Source: Nonomuraea basaltis (GTDB taxonomy: Bacteria > Actinomycetota > Actinomycetes > Streptosporangiales > Streptosporangiaceae). From it: a stretch of DNA of 64,000 bases. The translations under genes were made by a program, and so were the position numbers. Where the stretch lies: assembly GCF_005893125.1 (NCBI RefSeq), contig NZ_VCJS01000037.1, positions 17,105 through 81,104 of the forward strand, written 5' to 3'. The notes under the pieces were generated by a model. The model searched no databases. It was not told the DNA's origin and worked only from the letters and a program-made list of their open reading frames with translations. Shown here piece after piece: positions 41,535 to 50,091 of the stretch (position 1 is its first letter; the number at the start of each line of letters is the position of its first letter).

Positions 41535-42944
41535 TCAGCGCCAGTAGACGACCACGAGGGTCGGGGGCTTGACGCCCTTCTCCTTGTTCTCCGACGCCGC
41601 GAAGGCTCGCCAGTTCGTGGCCTCCTTTTCGTTGGCGCCGCGCAGCTGGATGCCGTAGTGGGGAGAGCCCGACGCCCAGGCCTTGGCCATGTCGGTCACC
41701 CGCCAAGACAGGAAGCCGGGGCCCATGGCGCACGGCTCGGTCCACGTGCGGCCGCGTCCCACCTGGGTGGTGGACGAGCCCGCCTCGGTCGTGGTGGGCT
41801 TGTTGTCCCAGTTGAGGTCGTTCTCGTCCCAGCCGCTGGTGATCCGCTCGGCGGTGAGGCCGGAGCCCACCTTGATGCCGCAGGCGTTGGTCTCGACGTT
41901 CCACATGGCGAGGTGCGCGGAGATGACCTTGCTGCCCTTGAGCTTCGAGGTGTCGAACTTGACCAGGCTGCGCATGACGTCGCCGCCCTGGCCGTTCTCC
42001 CATGGCATGGTGCCCGCGATAATCATAGGGTCGCCCGGGTGCGAGGCCCAGGAGGTCGCCACGTCGGTGTCGGTCACCACCTGCGGCAGCGTGATCGTCG
42101 GGTCCACGGTCACCGGGTAGACCCGCTTGGGGTCGGAGAGGAAGGCGGCGTCCGGCTTGAGCACCAGCACCTTGGTGCCGTTCTGGGTCTCGACGGTGGT
42201 GTCGATCGGCTTGATCGCGTCACCGCGCGGCTTGCCGCGGCCACTCGCGTCCCACATGACGGGCTGTGCGGCGGAGGCGACGACCTGTCCCGCCGTGCTC
42301 GTCAGCAGCAGCCGTCCGTCCGACGACTCGGAGAGATCGACCCCCTGGGTCTGCACCGGAATGCGTAGCTCCAGGGGTTCGGATGGCTTCGCTCGCAGGA
42401 CCACGTCGTGCCGGAAGCCCGTGGGCAGCACGGTGACGACGACGTCGGCCCCGGGGCCGGCGGCGTTCGCGAAGGTCGCGACGTTCTCCTTGACGGTCGG
42501 CTTGGGCAGCGCGGTCGGCCACGCGACCGAGAACACCCGCCCGTTGTCGTCGACGATCTTGGCCAGCGGCCCATCGCCACCGTCGGAGACCTCGACCTTG
42601 GCCCGGGAGGCCACCGGCTTGAGCACGGTCCCGTCGGAGACCAGGCTGGTGTCGATCGGCACCCACTTGTCACCCTGCTTGATGTGGGAGACGCCGGAGG
42701 TGATGGTGGCAGTGAGGCTGCCGTCGGGGTTGGCGACGGTGGCGCTGTTCTCGTCCGTCAGGCTCGGCACGTCCACGGCCTCACCACTCTTGGCCGCCTT
42801 GACGAGCGCGGCTTCCACGACGTCCGCGTTCGTGGAGACGGCGGCCGCCGACGTGGCCGCGGCGGCCTCGAACGTGCTCGCCCCGGTGAGGACGGTGACC
42901 GTGGCGAGACCCAGCGCCAGCTTCCCCGATAGAGAAATACGCAA
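41535..42944 (-). CDS. Secreted DNRLRE-domain protein
   Basis: 469 aa from TTG at 42944 with a strong GGAGGAAAG site. Signal peptide to FEAAAA (about residue 29). A beta-rich region follows (ITSGVSHIKQGDKWVPIDTS, PVTVDPTITLPQVVTDTDV), then a DNRLRE module (RSLVKFDTSKLKGSKVISAH, ITSGWDENDLNWDNKPTTTE, DMAKAWASGSPHYGIQLRG). This arrangement usually forms the N-terminus of long RHS/YD-repeat proteins; here it ends by itself with its own terminator. Confidence 0.8.
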   Translation of the reverse strand: MRISLSGKLALGLATVTVLTGASTFEAAAATSAAAVSTNADVVEAALVKAAKSGEAVDVPSLTDENSATVANPDGSLTATITSGVSHIKQGDKWVPIDTSLVSDGTVLKPVASRAKVEVSDGGDGPLAKIVDDNGRVFSVAWPTALPKPTVKENVATFANAAGPGADVVVTVLPTGFRHDVVLRAKPSEPLELRIPVQTQGVDLSESSDGRLLLTSTAGQVVASAAQPVMWDASGRGKPRGDAIKPIDTTVETQNGTKVLVLKPDAAFLSDPKRVYPVTVDPTITLPQVVTDTDVATSWASHPGDPMIIAGTMPWENGQGGDVMRSLVKFDTSKLKGSKVISAHLAMWNVETNACGIKVGSGLTAERITSGWDENDLNWDNKPTTTEAGSSTTQVGRGRTWTEPCAMGPGFLSWRVTDMAKAWASGSPHYGIQLRGANEKEATNWRAFAASENKEKGVKPPTLVVVYWR

Positions 42945-43368
42945 CTTTCCTCCGAACTGGTATAAATCGGACAGGCGAAATGCGATTGAGCGCGCTTGAG
43001 CGCGCGTTCCCTTTATGGAACCCCCGGGTGAACATCGACGGAGCGCACCAGGCGCCGATCGTTAGGCCGCTACGGAATTGCCTGTGAACATGACTCCCCG
43101 TTCTGCGATGCGGCCAAGATCGCAGGATCACAGAAATATCATGTGCCAAATCAGGGCGAGGTGGATCTTCACCTGAATATGACCTATCTCACAGCCATAC
43201 TGGCGTTCAGTGAAATCTGCAGCATGTCCATTGATTATTAAACTTTCGGGGAAGGTATGTCGTCCTTCTCCAGTGCCACGGCACGCGCTGTGGGGAATTG
43301 CCGCCGCTAACGTACCCTGGTGCCCGCGATGTCTACATTGCCGTCTACGTCACCGAGGTGCGGCATCC
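42945..43368. other. Divergent intergenic region, no gene seen
   Basis: About 420 bp between the DNRLRE gene and the HxlR gene. The stretch 43120-43250 is AT-rich (for example GTCCATTGATTATTAAAC near 43226) and is the likely promoter zone for one or both. I see no ORF with coding-type codon use and no RNA gene. Confidence 0.5.
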
Positions 43369-43710
43369 ATGAGTGACTTTGACGTGTTCCTCGCCGACTG
43401 CCCCGCCCGCACCACCCTCGACCTCGTCGCGGACACCTGGTCGGTCGTCGTGGTGTTCGGACTGGGAGGCGGCCCGCAGCGCTACAGCGAGCTCCGTGAC
43501 CGGATCGGCGGAATCAGCAAGAAGATGCTCACCCAGACCCTGCGCAAGCTGGAACGCGGCAGTCTCGTGGAACGCCGGATCCTGGCCACCGCGCCCCCAG
43601 GCGTCGAGTACCGGCTCACCCGGCTCGGGGAGAGCCTGCTCGGGCCGGTGTCCGTGCTCGCCCGGTGGGCCGAGGAACACGCCGACGAGCTCGGCGGCGA
43701 CGACACCTGA
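43369..43710 (+). CDS. HxlR-family regulator
   Basis: 113 aa from ATG at 43369. HxlR winged helix: CPARTTLDLVADTWSVVVVF (one Cys near the N-terminus), QRYSELRDRIGGISKKMLTQ, TLRKLERGSLVERRI. The N-terminal Cys suggests redox or aldehyde sensing, as in HxlR/HypR proteins. Upstream of and in line with the F420/NADP-type reductase gene, its likely target. Confidence 0.85.
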   Translation: MSDFDVFLADCPARTTLDLVADTWSVVVVFGLGGGPQRYSELRDRIGGISKKMLTQTLRKLERGSLVERRILATAPPGVEYRLTRLGESLLGPVSVLARWAEEHADELGGDDT

Positions 43711-43712
43711 TC

Positions 43713-43740
43713 CCGTGGGGAACCTGATGGTTCCCCACGG
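43713..43740 (+). terminator. Hairpin between hxlR and the reductase gene
   Basis: CCGTGGGGAAC, loop CTGATG, GTTCCCCACGG, followed by CTTTCT. An 11-bp perfect stem, 3 bp after the hxlR stop and 18 bp before the next start. It could be a terminator or, given the regulator next door, an operator. Confidence 0.6.
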
Positions 43741-43758
43741 CTTTCTAACGTCGCCTCC

Positions 43759-44403
43759 ATGAGAATCGGAATCTTCGGCGCCGGGACGATGGCCGACGCG
43801 CTCGGCACTCGATGGGCCGCCGCCGGCCACGAGCTGATGGTCACAGGAAGGACACCGGCCAAAGCTCAGGCTCTGGCCGGCAAGTGGGGCGGCCGCGCGG
43901 GCAGGGTCGAGGAGGTGGCGCAGTTCGCGGACGTCGCCGTGATCGCTCTCCGCTACCAGGGAATGGCGGCCATGCTGGACGAGATCGGCGACGCACTCCG
44001 CGACAAGCCGATCATCGACTGCAACAACCCGGTCGAGGTCGAGCACTTCACACTGGTCACGCGCCCCGGCCGGTCGATGGCGCAGGACATCGAACGGGCG
44101 ACAGGCGGGCACGTCGTCAAGGCGTTCAACCTCTGCCACGCGCTTGTCTGGCAGCTGGAGCCGCCCGTGTTCGATGGGCGCCGGCTGGTCGTGCCGTACT
44201 GCGGCGACGACGCCGCCGCGCGGGAGGCGGCACGCCGGCTGATCACCGACATCGGCGGTGACCCCATGCCGGCCGGCGACCTTCGGCACGCCCACCACCT
44301 GGAAGCGATGGCCGCGCTCGTGATCTCGTTGCTGTACGGCGGGCGCGATCCGTACACGGTCTTCAATCTGGTCGACCGCGCCGCGGTTTCCGCGGGCGCG
44401 TAG
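43759..44403 (+). CDS. NADPH-dependent F420-reductase-like oxidoreductase
   Basis: 214 aa, ATG at 43759. Rossmann dinucleotide site MRIGIFGAGTMADALGTRWA, then TGRTPAKAQALAG, VIALRYQGMAAMLDEIGD, IIDCNNPVEVE, VVKAFNLCHA. This is the F420:NADP oxidoreductase/NADP-binding superfamily (YqcD/Fno-like). Reaction unknown. Probably controlled by the upstream HxlR. Confidence 0.75.
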   Translation: MRIGIFGAGTMADALGTRWAAAGHELMVTGRTPAKAQALAGKWGGRAGRVEEVAQFADVAVIALRYQGMAAMLDEIGDALRDKPIIDCNNPVEVEHFTLVTRPGRSMAQDIERATGGHVVKAFNLCHALVWQLEPPVFDGRRLVVPYCGDDAAAREAARRLITDIGGDPMPAGDLRHAHHLEAMAALVISLLYGGRDPYTVFNLVDRAAVSAGA

Positions 44404-44573
44404 CCGGCGCGGCCACTACGACTGCCGTTCGGGCCGGAACCGCCTGCACCTTGGGGCCGGTGACTTGTCCCGCAGGCTTCCGCGGAGAGTCCGCTCCAAG
44501 CACGAGCGACCAGGCACAAGCTCAAGCTCATCGTGCGATGCCCTCCCGCCTGTCCACCATCCGCGGAGGTTCT

Positions 44574-45323
44574 CTAGCGGAGCGAGATGTGCAGGACCTC
44601 GCCCACCTTCCGGTAGCCGACGCGGGCGTAGACGCGGGCGGCTCCGTCGTCGGCGGGGGTGAGGAACGGGGTCGTGATTCCGGCTTCCGCACCGGCCCGG
44701 GTCAGGAGCGCGGTGACCGCTCCGGCGATGCCGCGCCGCCGGTGTGAGGTCCGCACCGCGATCCCCGCGACCTCGGCGACTCCCCGATGCGGTCTGCCGA
44801 TCTGCCCGGCGCCGACGACGTTCCCGGTCGTGGTGTCCGCGGCGGCGGCCACGAGCCCGCCGCCGTCCAGGACCCGCCGCAGTCGCGCGACGTCGTGCTC
44901 GGTGGCCTCCGGCACCTCGAACGCCTCGTTCATCACCCGCGCGACGGGCCAGAGATCGACGTCATCGGTCACGAGCGCGACCCGGACGGTGGTGTCCACC
45001 GGTGCGTCCACCACCTCGCCCGGCGGGCACACCAGCAGCGGGTAACGGCCTTCCGGGGTGAACCCGGCATCGAGCAGCGCGGCTTCCACCTTCGGCGCCG
45101 CCCGCGGCACGTACTCCAGCCTGGGTGTCCGGGCCCGCTCGCGAAACGCCGCGACCAGCATGGCGACCTCATCCGCCGTTGGCGCGACTCCGTCGTCAGG
45201 GATGGCGTAGTTGAACGGCAGCGCGTCGTCATGCTCATCGAACCGGATCACGAACGGCCCTGCCCGGTGCGCCCGGGTCCCGGCCACCGACCTGAGATAG
45301 GCATGAACGCCGACGTCCAGCAA
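44574..45323 (-). CDS. GNAT-family N-acetyltransferase
   Basis: 249 aa from TTG at 45323 (GAGGGG upstream). The acetyl-CoA site is near residues 190-210: IAVRTSHRRRGIAGAVTALL (RxxGIA). The N-terminal half resembles a second, degenerate GNAT domain. Ends YRKVGEVLHISLR, a usual GNAT finish. Substrate unknown. The start is less sure than the rest. Confidence 0.78.
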   Translation of the reverse strand: MLDVGVHAYLRSVAGTRAHRAGPFVIRFDEHDDALPFNYAIPDDGVAPTADEVAMLVAAFRERARTPRLEYVPRAAPKVEAALLDAGFTPEGRYPLLVCPPGEVVDAPVDTTVRVALVTDDVDLWPVARVMNEAFEVPEATEHDVARLRRVLDGGGLVAAAADTTTGNVVGAGQIGRPHRGVAEVAGIAVRTSHRRRGIAGAVTALLTRAGAEAGITTPFLTPADDGAARVYARVGYRKVGEVLHISLR

Positions 45324-45401
45324 ACGAGGTCCCCTCCACAAACAATGATCAGCACACGTTAGGCCCGGCGAGTCCTCCAGGCAACCGTGAGGGTGGATCA
45401 C

Positions 45402-45959
45402 TCAGGTCTGTACGGCTCGGCAGAAAGCTCCGGCCAGATCGGCCGCCAGCCGGTCGCGCTCCGCCGGAGCCGGGTGCTCATCCGTGGCCAGCACCACCGC
45501 GCTCCGCGCCAGCACCGGGCCGGTGAACAGGCTGAGCAGCGTCTTCTCCGGCAGCCGGCGCACCTGCCCGGCCTCGACATATGCCGCCAGCCAGCTCATC
45601 ATCAAACCCACGAAACGGGGCGCGTAGCTGTCCCTGATGTGGACGGCCAGGGCCCCCCTCGGGCGGGAGGCGATCTCCGCGAACATCGCGGCCATGACCC
45701 GTCCCTCGCCGACCAGCGCGTCGAGCACCTGGCCGTACAGCAGGCGCGCGGCGGATTCGAGGTCGGCAGGCGGATCGGCGAGCACCGCCTCGACGCGAGG
45801 CATCGGGCTGTAACGGTCGAAGACCGCGGCCAGCAGACCGTCACGGCCACCGACCTGCCCCTGGATCGCCTGCACCGTGCAGCCCGCGTCGGACGCGACC
45901 ATCTCCAGGGTGACCTCGCCGACCCCGTGCATTCCATAGAGCCGGGCCGCGGCCTCCAC
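45402..45959 (-). CDS. TetR-family regulator, N-terminus doubtful
   Basis: 185 aa from GTG at 45959, the only usual start in the open frame. The HTH (GVGEVTLEMVASDAGCTVQA) is complete, but helix 1 begins inside the chosen start (VEAAARLYGMHG), and the frame stays open for about 40 codons upstream with coding-like codons but no start. A 5' frameshift or lost start is therefore possible. The ligand domain is TetR_C-like with MMSWLAAYVEAGQVR. Confidence 0.65.
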   Translation of the reverse strand: MEAAARLYGMHGVGEVTLEMVASDAGCTVQAIQGQVGGRDGLLAAVFDRYSPMPRVEAVLADPPADLESAARLLYGQVLDALVGEGRVMAAMFAEIASRPRGALAVHIRDSYAPRFVGLMMSWLAAYVEAGQVRRLPEKTLLSLFTGPVLARSAVVLATDEHPAPAERDRLAADLAGAFCRAVQT

Positions 45960-46311
45960 CGCGCGGTCCCTCGCCGAGCGACGGCCGGGATCCGCACCCA
46001 GCGCGGCCAGGGCCGTGTCGAGGACCCGCCGATGGCCGATGCGGCGGATGAGGTCGCGATCCGGCGAGCGTGCTCTCGCTCGGCGTCACCTCGCGGGCCC
46101 AGTTGCGCGACGTCCTCGAGCACGGCGGCTCATTGGTGTCGTGGCGCTGGTAGTAGGTGAAGGGCGCGCTGCGTGGTTGAATGCTTGCGTTCCGTGGGTG
46201 GTAAGGCGCGGGACACGTTCGTTTCGCCGTACCGACATCGTCAGGGCTGAGGGTGGCTCGCGGGGCGTCCGAACCAGCGACGCCCTTCGCGATGAGCAGG
46301 GAGCCTGACAC
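45960..46311. other. Gap with coding scraps before the PhoX gene
   Basis: About 350 bp. On the plus strand near 46050-46150 a short GC3-rich frame reads SLGVTSRAQLRDVLEHGGSL and ends SWRW before a TAG, like the last residues of a lost gene. The 46240-46310 part should hold the promoter and the GGGAGC ribosome site of the PhoX gene. Confidence 0.4.
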
Positions 46312-47724
46312 ATGACCGACATCGACCGGCGGGGATTCCTTCGTACCGGCCTGGCCGCCGCCACCCTCGGGGTGGCGGCGAGCGGGCCGCTGGCCGCGCT
46401 GTCCGCGCGTACCGCGGACGCATCGACGATGGTGAAGCGGGCTTTCAGCCCCGACTACGGGCCGCTGCACCCGGTGAAGGACCACACCACGGGTCTGGAG
46501 CTGCTCAAGCTGCCCCGCGGGTTCGAGTACCTGACGTCCGGCTGGACCGGCGACCCGATGAGCGACGGACGCCGCACCCCCGGCTCGCACGACGGCATGG
46601 CCGCGTTCACGCCCAGCGACGCGCTCAAGGACAGGACCGAGGCCGGCGGAAGCGGCGGCGCGGGCAAGGGGCACTGGACCGTGCTGGTACGCAACCATGA
46701 GGTCGGCAGTCTCAACGGTGCTTTCGTCACGCCGGCCTACAACCCGGCCGCCGGCGGCGGGACCACGTCGCTGATCTTCGACACGCGCCAGGGCAAGTTC
46801 CTGGAGAGCTGGGCCAGCCTCGGGGGCACCGTTCGCAACTGCGCCGGCGGGCCTACGCCGTGGGGCAGCTGGCTGTCGTGCGAGGAGACCACGCTGATCA
46901 ACGGCTCCTACCGGCACGGCTACGTCTTCGAGGTGCCGCACGACGGGATCGGCGACGCCAAGCCGTACAAGGAGATGGGCCGCTTCTCGCACGAGGCCGT
47001 GGCGGTGGACCCGAAGACCGGCTGGGTGTACGAGACCGAGGACGCCACCCCGAGCGGCTTCTACCGCTTCCGCCCGAAGGTCAAGGGCGACCTGGGGCAG
47101 GGCGGCGTGCTGGAGATGATGACGATCGGCTCCTCGGCCTACACCACGTACAAGGACGGCACCGGCGTCGCCTACCCCGAGATCGGCTGGGTCGCCATCG
47201 ACAACCCCGACCCCGGCGCCGATGAGAAGAGCGTCGTGCAGCAGGGCATCGCCAAGGGCGGCGCCTCGTTCGCCCGTCTTGAAGGCGCCTGGTACCACGA
47301 CGGCAAGATCTACATCGTCAGCACGAGCGGCGGTCCCACCGGGCAGGGCCAGGTGTTCGAGTACGACCTCGCGAGCAGCACCATGCGGGTGCTGTTCGCC
47401 TCGCCGAACGCGGCCGTGCTGAACAACCCCGACAACATCTGCGTCAGCCCGCGCGGTGGCATCGTGCTGTGCGAGGACGGGTCCGGCGTGGAGTACCTGC
47501 ACGGGCTCACCACCGACGGGGAGATCTTCCCGTTCGCGGAGAACTCGGTCGTCATCCCGGCCGGCGGGGTGCGCGGCAAGGCGGCGGCGCCCGGCAACTA
47601 CACCGGCGCGGAGTGGTGCGGGTCGGTGTTCGACTCCAAGGACGGCGGCTGGCTGTTCGCCAACATCCAGTCGCCCGGCATCACCTTCGCCATCACCGGC
47701 CCCTGGCAGGACGGTTCCCTGTAA
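46312..47724 (+). CDS. PhoX/DUF839-family Tat-exported protein
   Basis: 470 aa, ATG at 46312. Tat signal RRGFLRTGLAAATLG with cleavage near residue 38. DUF839 beta-propeller with PhoX-like motifs: LVRNHEVGSLNGAF, NCAGGPTPWGSWLSCEET, HEAVAVDPKTGWVYETED, NNPDNICVSPRGGIVLCEDG and a closing PGITFAITGPW. PhoX-type enzymes are calcium/iron alkaline phosphatases outside the membrane. Whether this one is an active phosphatase is not certain. Followed by a terminator. Confidence 0.82.
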   Translation: MTDIDRRGFLRTGLAAATLGVAASGPLAALSARTADASTMVKRAFSPDYGPLHPVKDHTTGLELLKLPRGFEYLTSGWTGDPMSDGRRTPGSHDGMAAFTPSDALKDRTEAGGSGGAGKGHWTVLVRNHEVGSLNGAFVTPAYNPAAGGGTTSLIFDTRQGKFLESWASLGGTVRNCAGGPTPWGSWLSCEETTLINGSYRHGYVFEVPHDGIGDAKPYKEMGRFSHEAVAVDPKTGWVYETEDATPSGFYRFRPKVKGDLGQGGVLEMMTIGSSAYTTYKDGTGVAYPEIGWVAIDNPDPGADEKSVVQQGIAKGGASFARLEGAWYHDGKIYIVSTSGGPTGQGQVFEYDLASSTMRVLFASPNAAVLNNPDNICVSPRGGIVLCEDGSGVEYLHGLTTDGEIFPFAENSVVIPAGGVRGKAAAPGNYTGAEWCGSVFDSKDGGWLFANIQSPGITFAITGPWQDGSL

Positions 47725-47754
47725 CGGCAAGAGCCGCCATCAGACCCGGGACCT

Positions 47755-47786
47755 ACCGGATGCGGGCTCGTCGGCCCGCATCCGGT
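47755..47786 (+). terminator. Terminator of the PhoX gene
   Basis: ACCGGATGCGGGC, loop TCGTCG, GCCCGCATCCGGT: a 13-bp perfect stem 30 bp after the stop. Confidence 0.75.
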
Positions 47787-47933
47787 GCCCATCCCCAACA
47801 CTGGCCCTGCTCGGGCCGGTCGCTGTTGCGCCGCGCCGCGTCCTGCGACGTCGGGCGCGCAGCTTGACAGCCCAAAATGTCATCGCTCACGCTTGGCGGA
47901 ACTTCGACCTTGCGCACGTAAACGGAGTCTGAA

Positions 47934-47947
47934 TGTTAGCGCTCACA
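47934..47947. promoter_or_regulatory. LacI-type operator TGTTAGCGCTCACA
   Basis: Matches the actinobacterial LacI-family consensus with a central AGCGCT and TGT/ACA ends. It stands in the gap after the PhoX gene. No sugar gene or lacI gene adjoins it; the next gene (HTH) starts 136 bp on. Confidence 0.4.
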
Positions 47948-48045
47948 TAGCCTGAGAGGGCTTTCGCTGTGAGCCGCTATGTCCTCCGGCGGCGGCACCC
48001 AGGTCCTGGCCGGGCGCGGCAGCGTTCACCGCCTAAGCAACTCAT

Positions 48046-48070
48046 GTTGACTAGCTCGGGACTAGTCAAC
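48046..48070. promoter_or_regulatory. Dyad GTTGACTAG-N7-CTAGTCAAC before the HTH/Clp-N pair
   Basis: Perfect 9-bp arms, ending 13 bp before the start codon, in the promoter/leader position. Autoregulation by the small HTH protein just downstream is the simplest reading. Confidence 0.6.
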
Positions 48071-48083
48071 TAATGTTGCTTGC

Positions 48084-48320
48084 ATGCCCGCGAGTGACGC
48101 CCCCGTCCCCCAGGACCCCGCCGACGCGCTGGCGGCCGTGGGAGCGCTGCGGCGCCTGGCCGACCAGCTGGAGGACGCCGCCGTCGAGCAGGCGATGCGC
48201 GCGGGCTGGAGCTGGCCGGAGGTCGCCGAGGCGCTCGGCGTGACCCGCCAAGCGGTCCACAGGAAGCACGCCAAGCGGCTCATCGCCGCAGGCGTCACGC
48301 TAAGGAGACGTTCCTCATGA
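48084..48320 (+). CDS. Small HTH DNA-binding protein
   Basis: 78 aa from ATG at 48084, with no obvious ribosome site. An acidic helical N-terminus (DALAAVGALRRLADQLEDAA) is followed by an HTH (SWPEVAEALGVTRQAVHRKH). Proteins of this size sit directly before stand-alone Clp N-domain genes in many actinobacteria. Its stop overlaps the next start (ATGA). Confidence 0.8.
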   Translation: MPASDAPVPQDPADALAAVGALRRLADQLEDAAVEQAMRAGWSWPEVAEALGVTRQAVHRKHAKRLIAAGVTLRRRSS

Positions 48321-48802
48321 ACACGTTCGACACATACCTCCATACGATCCTCACGGAGGGAGGAACCGAGGCGCACAGGCACGGATCGGCCACTGTCGAG
48401 GCGCAGCACCTCCTGCTGGCCATCGCGGCCCAGGAGGGCACCGCGCCACAGCGCATCCTGGCCTCCGCCGGCCTCGACCACCAGGCGATCCGGGCCGCCC
48501 TCGACCGGGAGTTCGACCACAGCCTGAGCACGGTCGGAGTGACCCGCTCCTCCTTCGACCTCCCTCGGCCGAGCACCACGTCCAAGCGCCCGCCCACCAT
48601 GGGTGCGACGGGCAAGCTCGCCCTTGAGCGTGGCTTCGCCTCGGTCTCCCGCAAGAAGGACCTCCGGCCATTGCACGTACTGCTCGGAATCCTGCAGGCC
48701 GAGGTCGGCACGGTGCCACGCGCCCTGGCCCTGGCCGGCGTCGACCGTACCGACCTGCTGACCCGCATCCACAACACCATCGCGAGCGACAACATCGAGT
48801 AA
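48317..48802 (+). CDS. Stand-alone Clp N-terminal-domain protein
   Basis: 161 aa, ATG at 48317 overlapping the HTH gene. Two Clp-N repeats: AHRHGSATVEAQHLLLAIAA and LALERGFASVSRKKDLRPLH leading to VLLGILQAEVGTVPRAL. There is no AAA+ ATPase part, so it cannot unfold proteins itself. Such proteins are thought to bind ClpC substrates or stress signals. Confidence 0.82.
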   Translation: MNTFDTYLHTILTEGGTEAHRHGSATVEAQHLLLAIAAQEGTAPQRILASAGLDHQAIRAALDREFDHSLSTVGVTRSSFDLPRPSTTSKRPPTMGATGKLALERGFASVSRKKDLRPLHVLLGILQAEVGTVPRALALAGVDRTDLLTRIHNTIASDNIE

Positions 48803-48979
48803 CGAGTACGCCGGCCCCTCCATAGTCCGAGGTGCCGTTTCGCGCTTCACTCATGAGCACGTGAGACAGCCGGCACCGCCTGTGAGACGGTGCGCTTCAT
48901 CGGCCACGCCCCGCTCGTGCCGGGCACGCCCACCACCCCCTTTCGACCTCCGGCCTTTTTCCATGCCCAAGGAGGCAAA

Positions 48980-50089
48980 ATGTCCATGTTCCACGCCCGC
49001 GCGGGCCTGCTCGCCGTCGCCCTGACCGTGGCGGGGACCGCCATGACCACCCCCGCCGCCTCCGCGGCCGATCGCGGCCGAGGCCACGCCGAGATCCAGC
49101 GCGTGCTCGACCAGGCCGTGGCCGACGGCGGCGGCCCCGGCATCGTCGCCGAGCTCAGAGACGGTCGCACGACACCGTGGTTCGGCACGGCAGGGGTGGC
49201 CGACATGACGACCGGTCGCAAGCGTCGACCGGGTGAGCACTTCCGGATCGGAAGCTTCACCAAGGCGTTCACCGGCACGGTGGTCCTGCAGCTCGTGGCC
49301 GAAGGCAAGCTGACCCTGGACGACACGGTGGCGAAGTGGCTGCCCGGCATGGTGGAGGAGCATCTCGGCGCGGACGGCACCAAGATCGCCATCCGGCAGC
49401 TGCTCAACCACTACAGCGGACTGCCCGACGCCATCCCCGGCCAGGAGACCCCGCGCCCCGAAGAGCCTGGGCAGCGCTTCATCTACTCCAAGGTCAACTA
49501 CAACCTCGCGGGAATGATCGTCGAGCGTGCGACAGGCGCGACCCTCGCGGACGAGATCGAGCGCCGCATCGCCCGCCCGCTGCGCCTGACCGGAACGTAC
49601 CTTCCGACCACTGAGAAGACGATCCGCGGACGGCACGCGCGACACTACTCCAAGCTGGGAGAGACCGGTCCCGACGCGAAGATCCACGACGTGACCGAGA
49701 TGGACGTGGCGTGGGCCTGGGCCGCCGGCGGCATGATCTCCACGACCGCAGACCTGCATCGGTTCCTTGGCGCGCTGCTGCGCGGCCGTCTCCTCCCGCC
49801 CGCCCAGCAGAAGGAGATGTTCACCACCGTCTCGACGGAGGGCTCGGACTGGGTCCCGGACACCAGGTACGGCCTCGGCGTCTACTCCCAGAGGCTGCCG
49901 TGCGGGGTCACGGTCTGGGGCGGCGGCGGCTACATCCAGGGCTCGATGTCGTACGCGATGGGCAACCGCCAGGGCACCCACACACTGGTGAGCAACCTGA
50001 ACGGCGACTGGAACGACTTCCCGAAGACCTTCACCAACCTCTTCGAGCCGAGCTTCTGCCCGGCGACCTCCCGAAACCCGGCCTCGTAG
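48980..50089 (+). CDS. Secreted serine hydrolase, DD-carboxypeptidase/beta-lactamase class
   Basis: 369 aa, ATG at 48980 after GGAGGCAAA. Signal peptide to ASAAD (about residue 30). Motif 1 is SFTK with S92 and K95. Motif 2 reads YSKVNY (Y169-S-K171), where Streptomyces R61-type enzymes have YSN. Motif 3 is in VTVWGGGGYIQGS in place of the usual HTG/HGG. Fold and export suggest a cell-wall peptidase, but the altered motifs leave activity open. Confidence 0.82.
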   Translation: MSMFHARAGLLAVALTVAGTAMTTPAASAADRGRGHAEIQRVLDQAVADGGGPGIVAELRDGRTTPWFGTAGVADMTTGRKRRPGEHFRIGSFTKAFTGTVVLQLVAEGKLTLDDTVAKWLPGMVEEHLGADGTKIAIRQLLNHYSGLPDAIPGQETPRPEEPGQRFIYSKVNYNLAGMIVERATGATLADEIERRIARPLRLTGTYLPTTEKTIRGRHARHYSKLGETGPDAKIHDVTEMDVAWAWAAGGMISTTADLHRFLGALLRGRLLPPAQQKEMFTTVSTEGSDWVPDTRYGLGVYSQRLPCGVTVWGGGGYIQGSMSYAMGNRQGTHTLVSNLNGDWNDFPKTFTNLFEPSFCPATSRNPAS

Positions 50090-50091
50090 CC

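Noticed and set aside
45841..47730. Minus-strand frame of about 630 codons over the PhoX gene
   Set aside because: Antisense shadow; the PhoX gene has a Tat signal, domain motifs and terminator.
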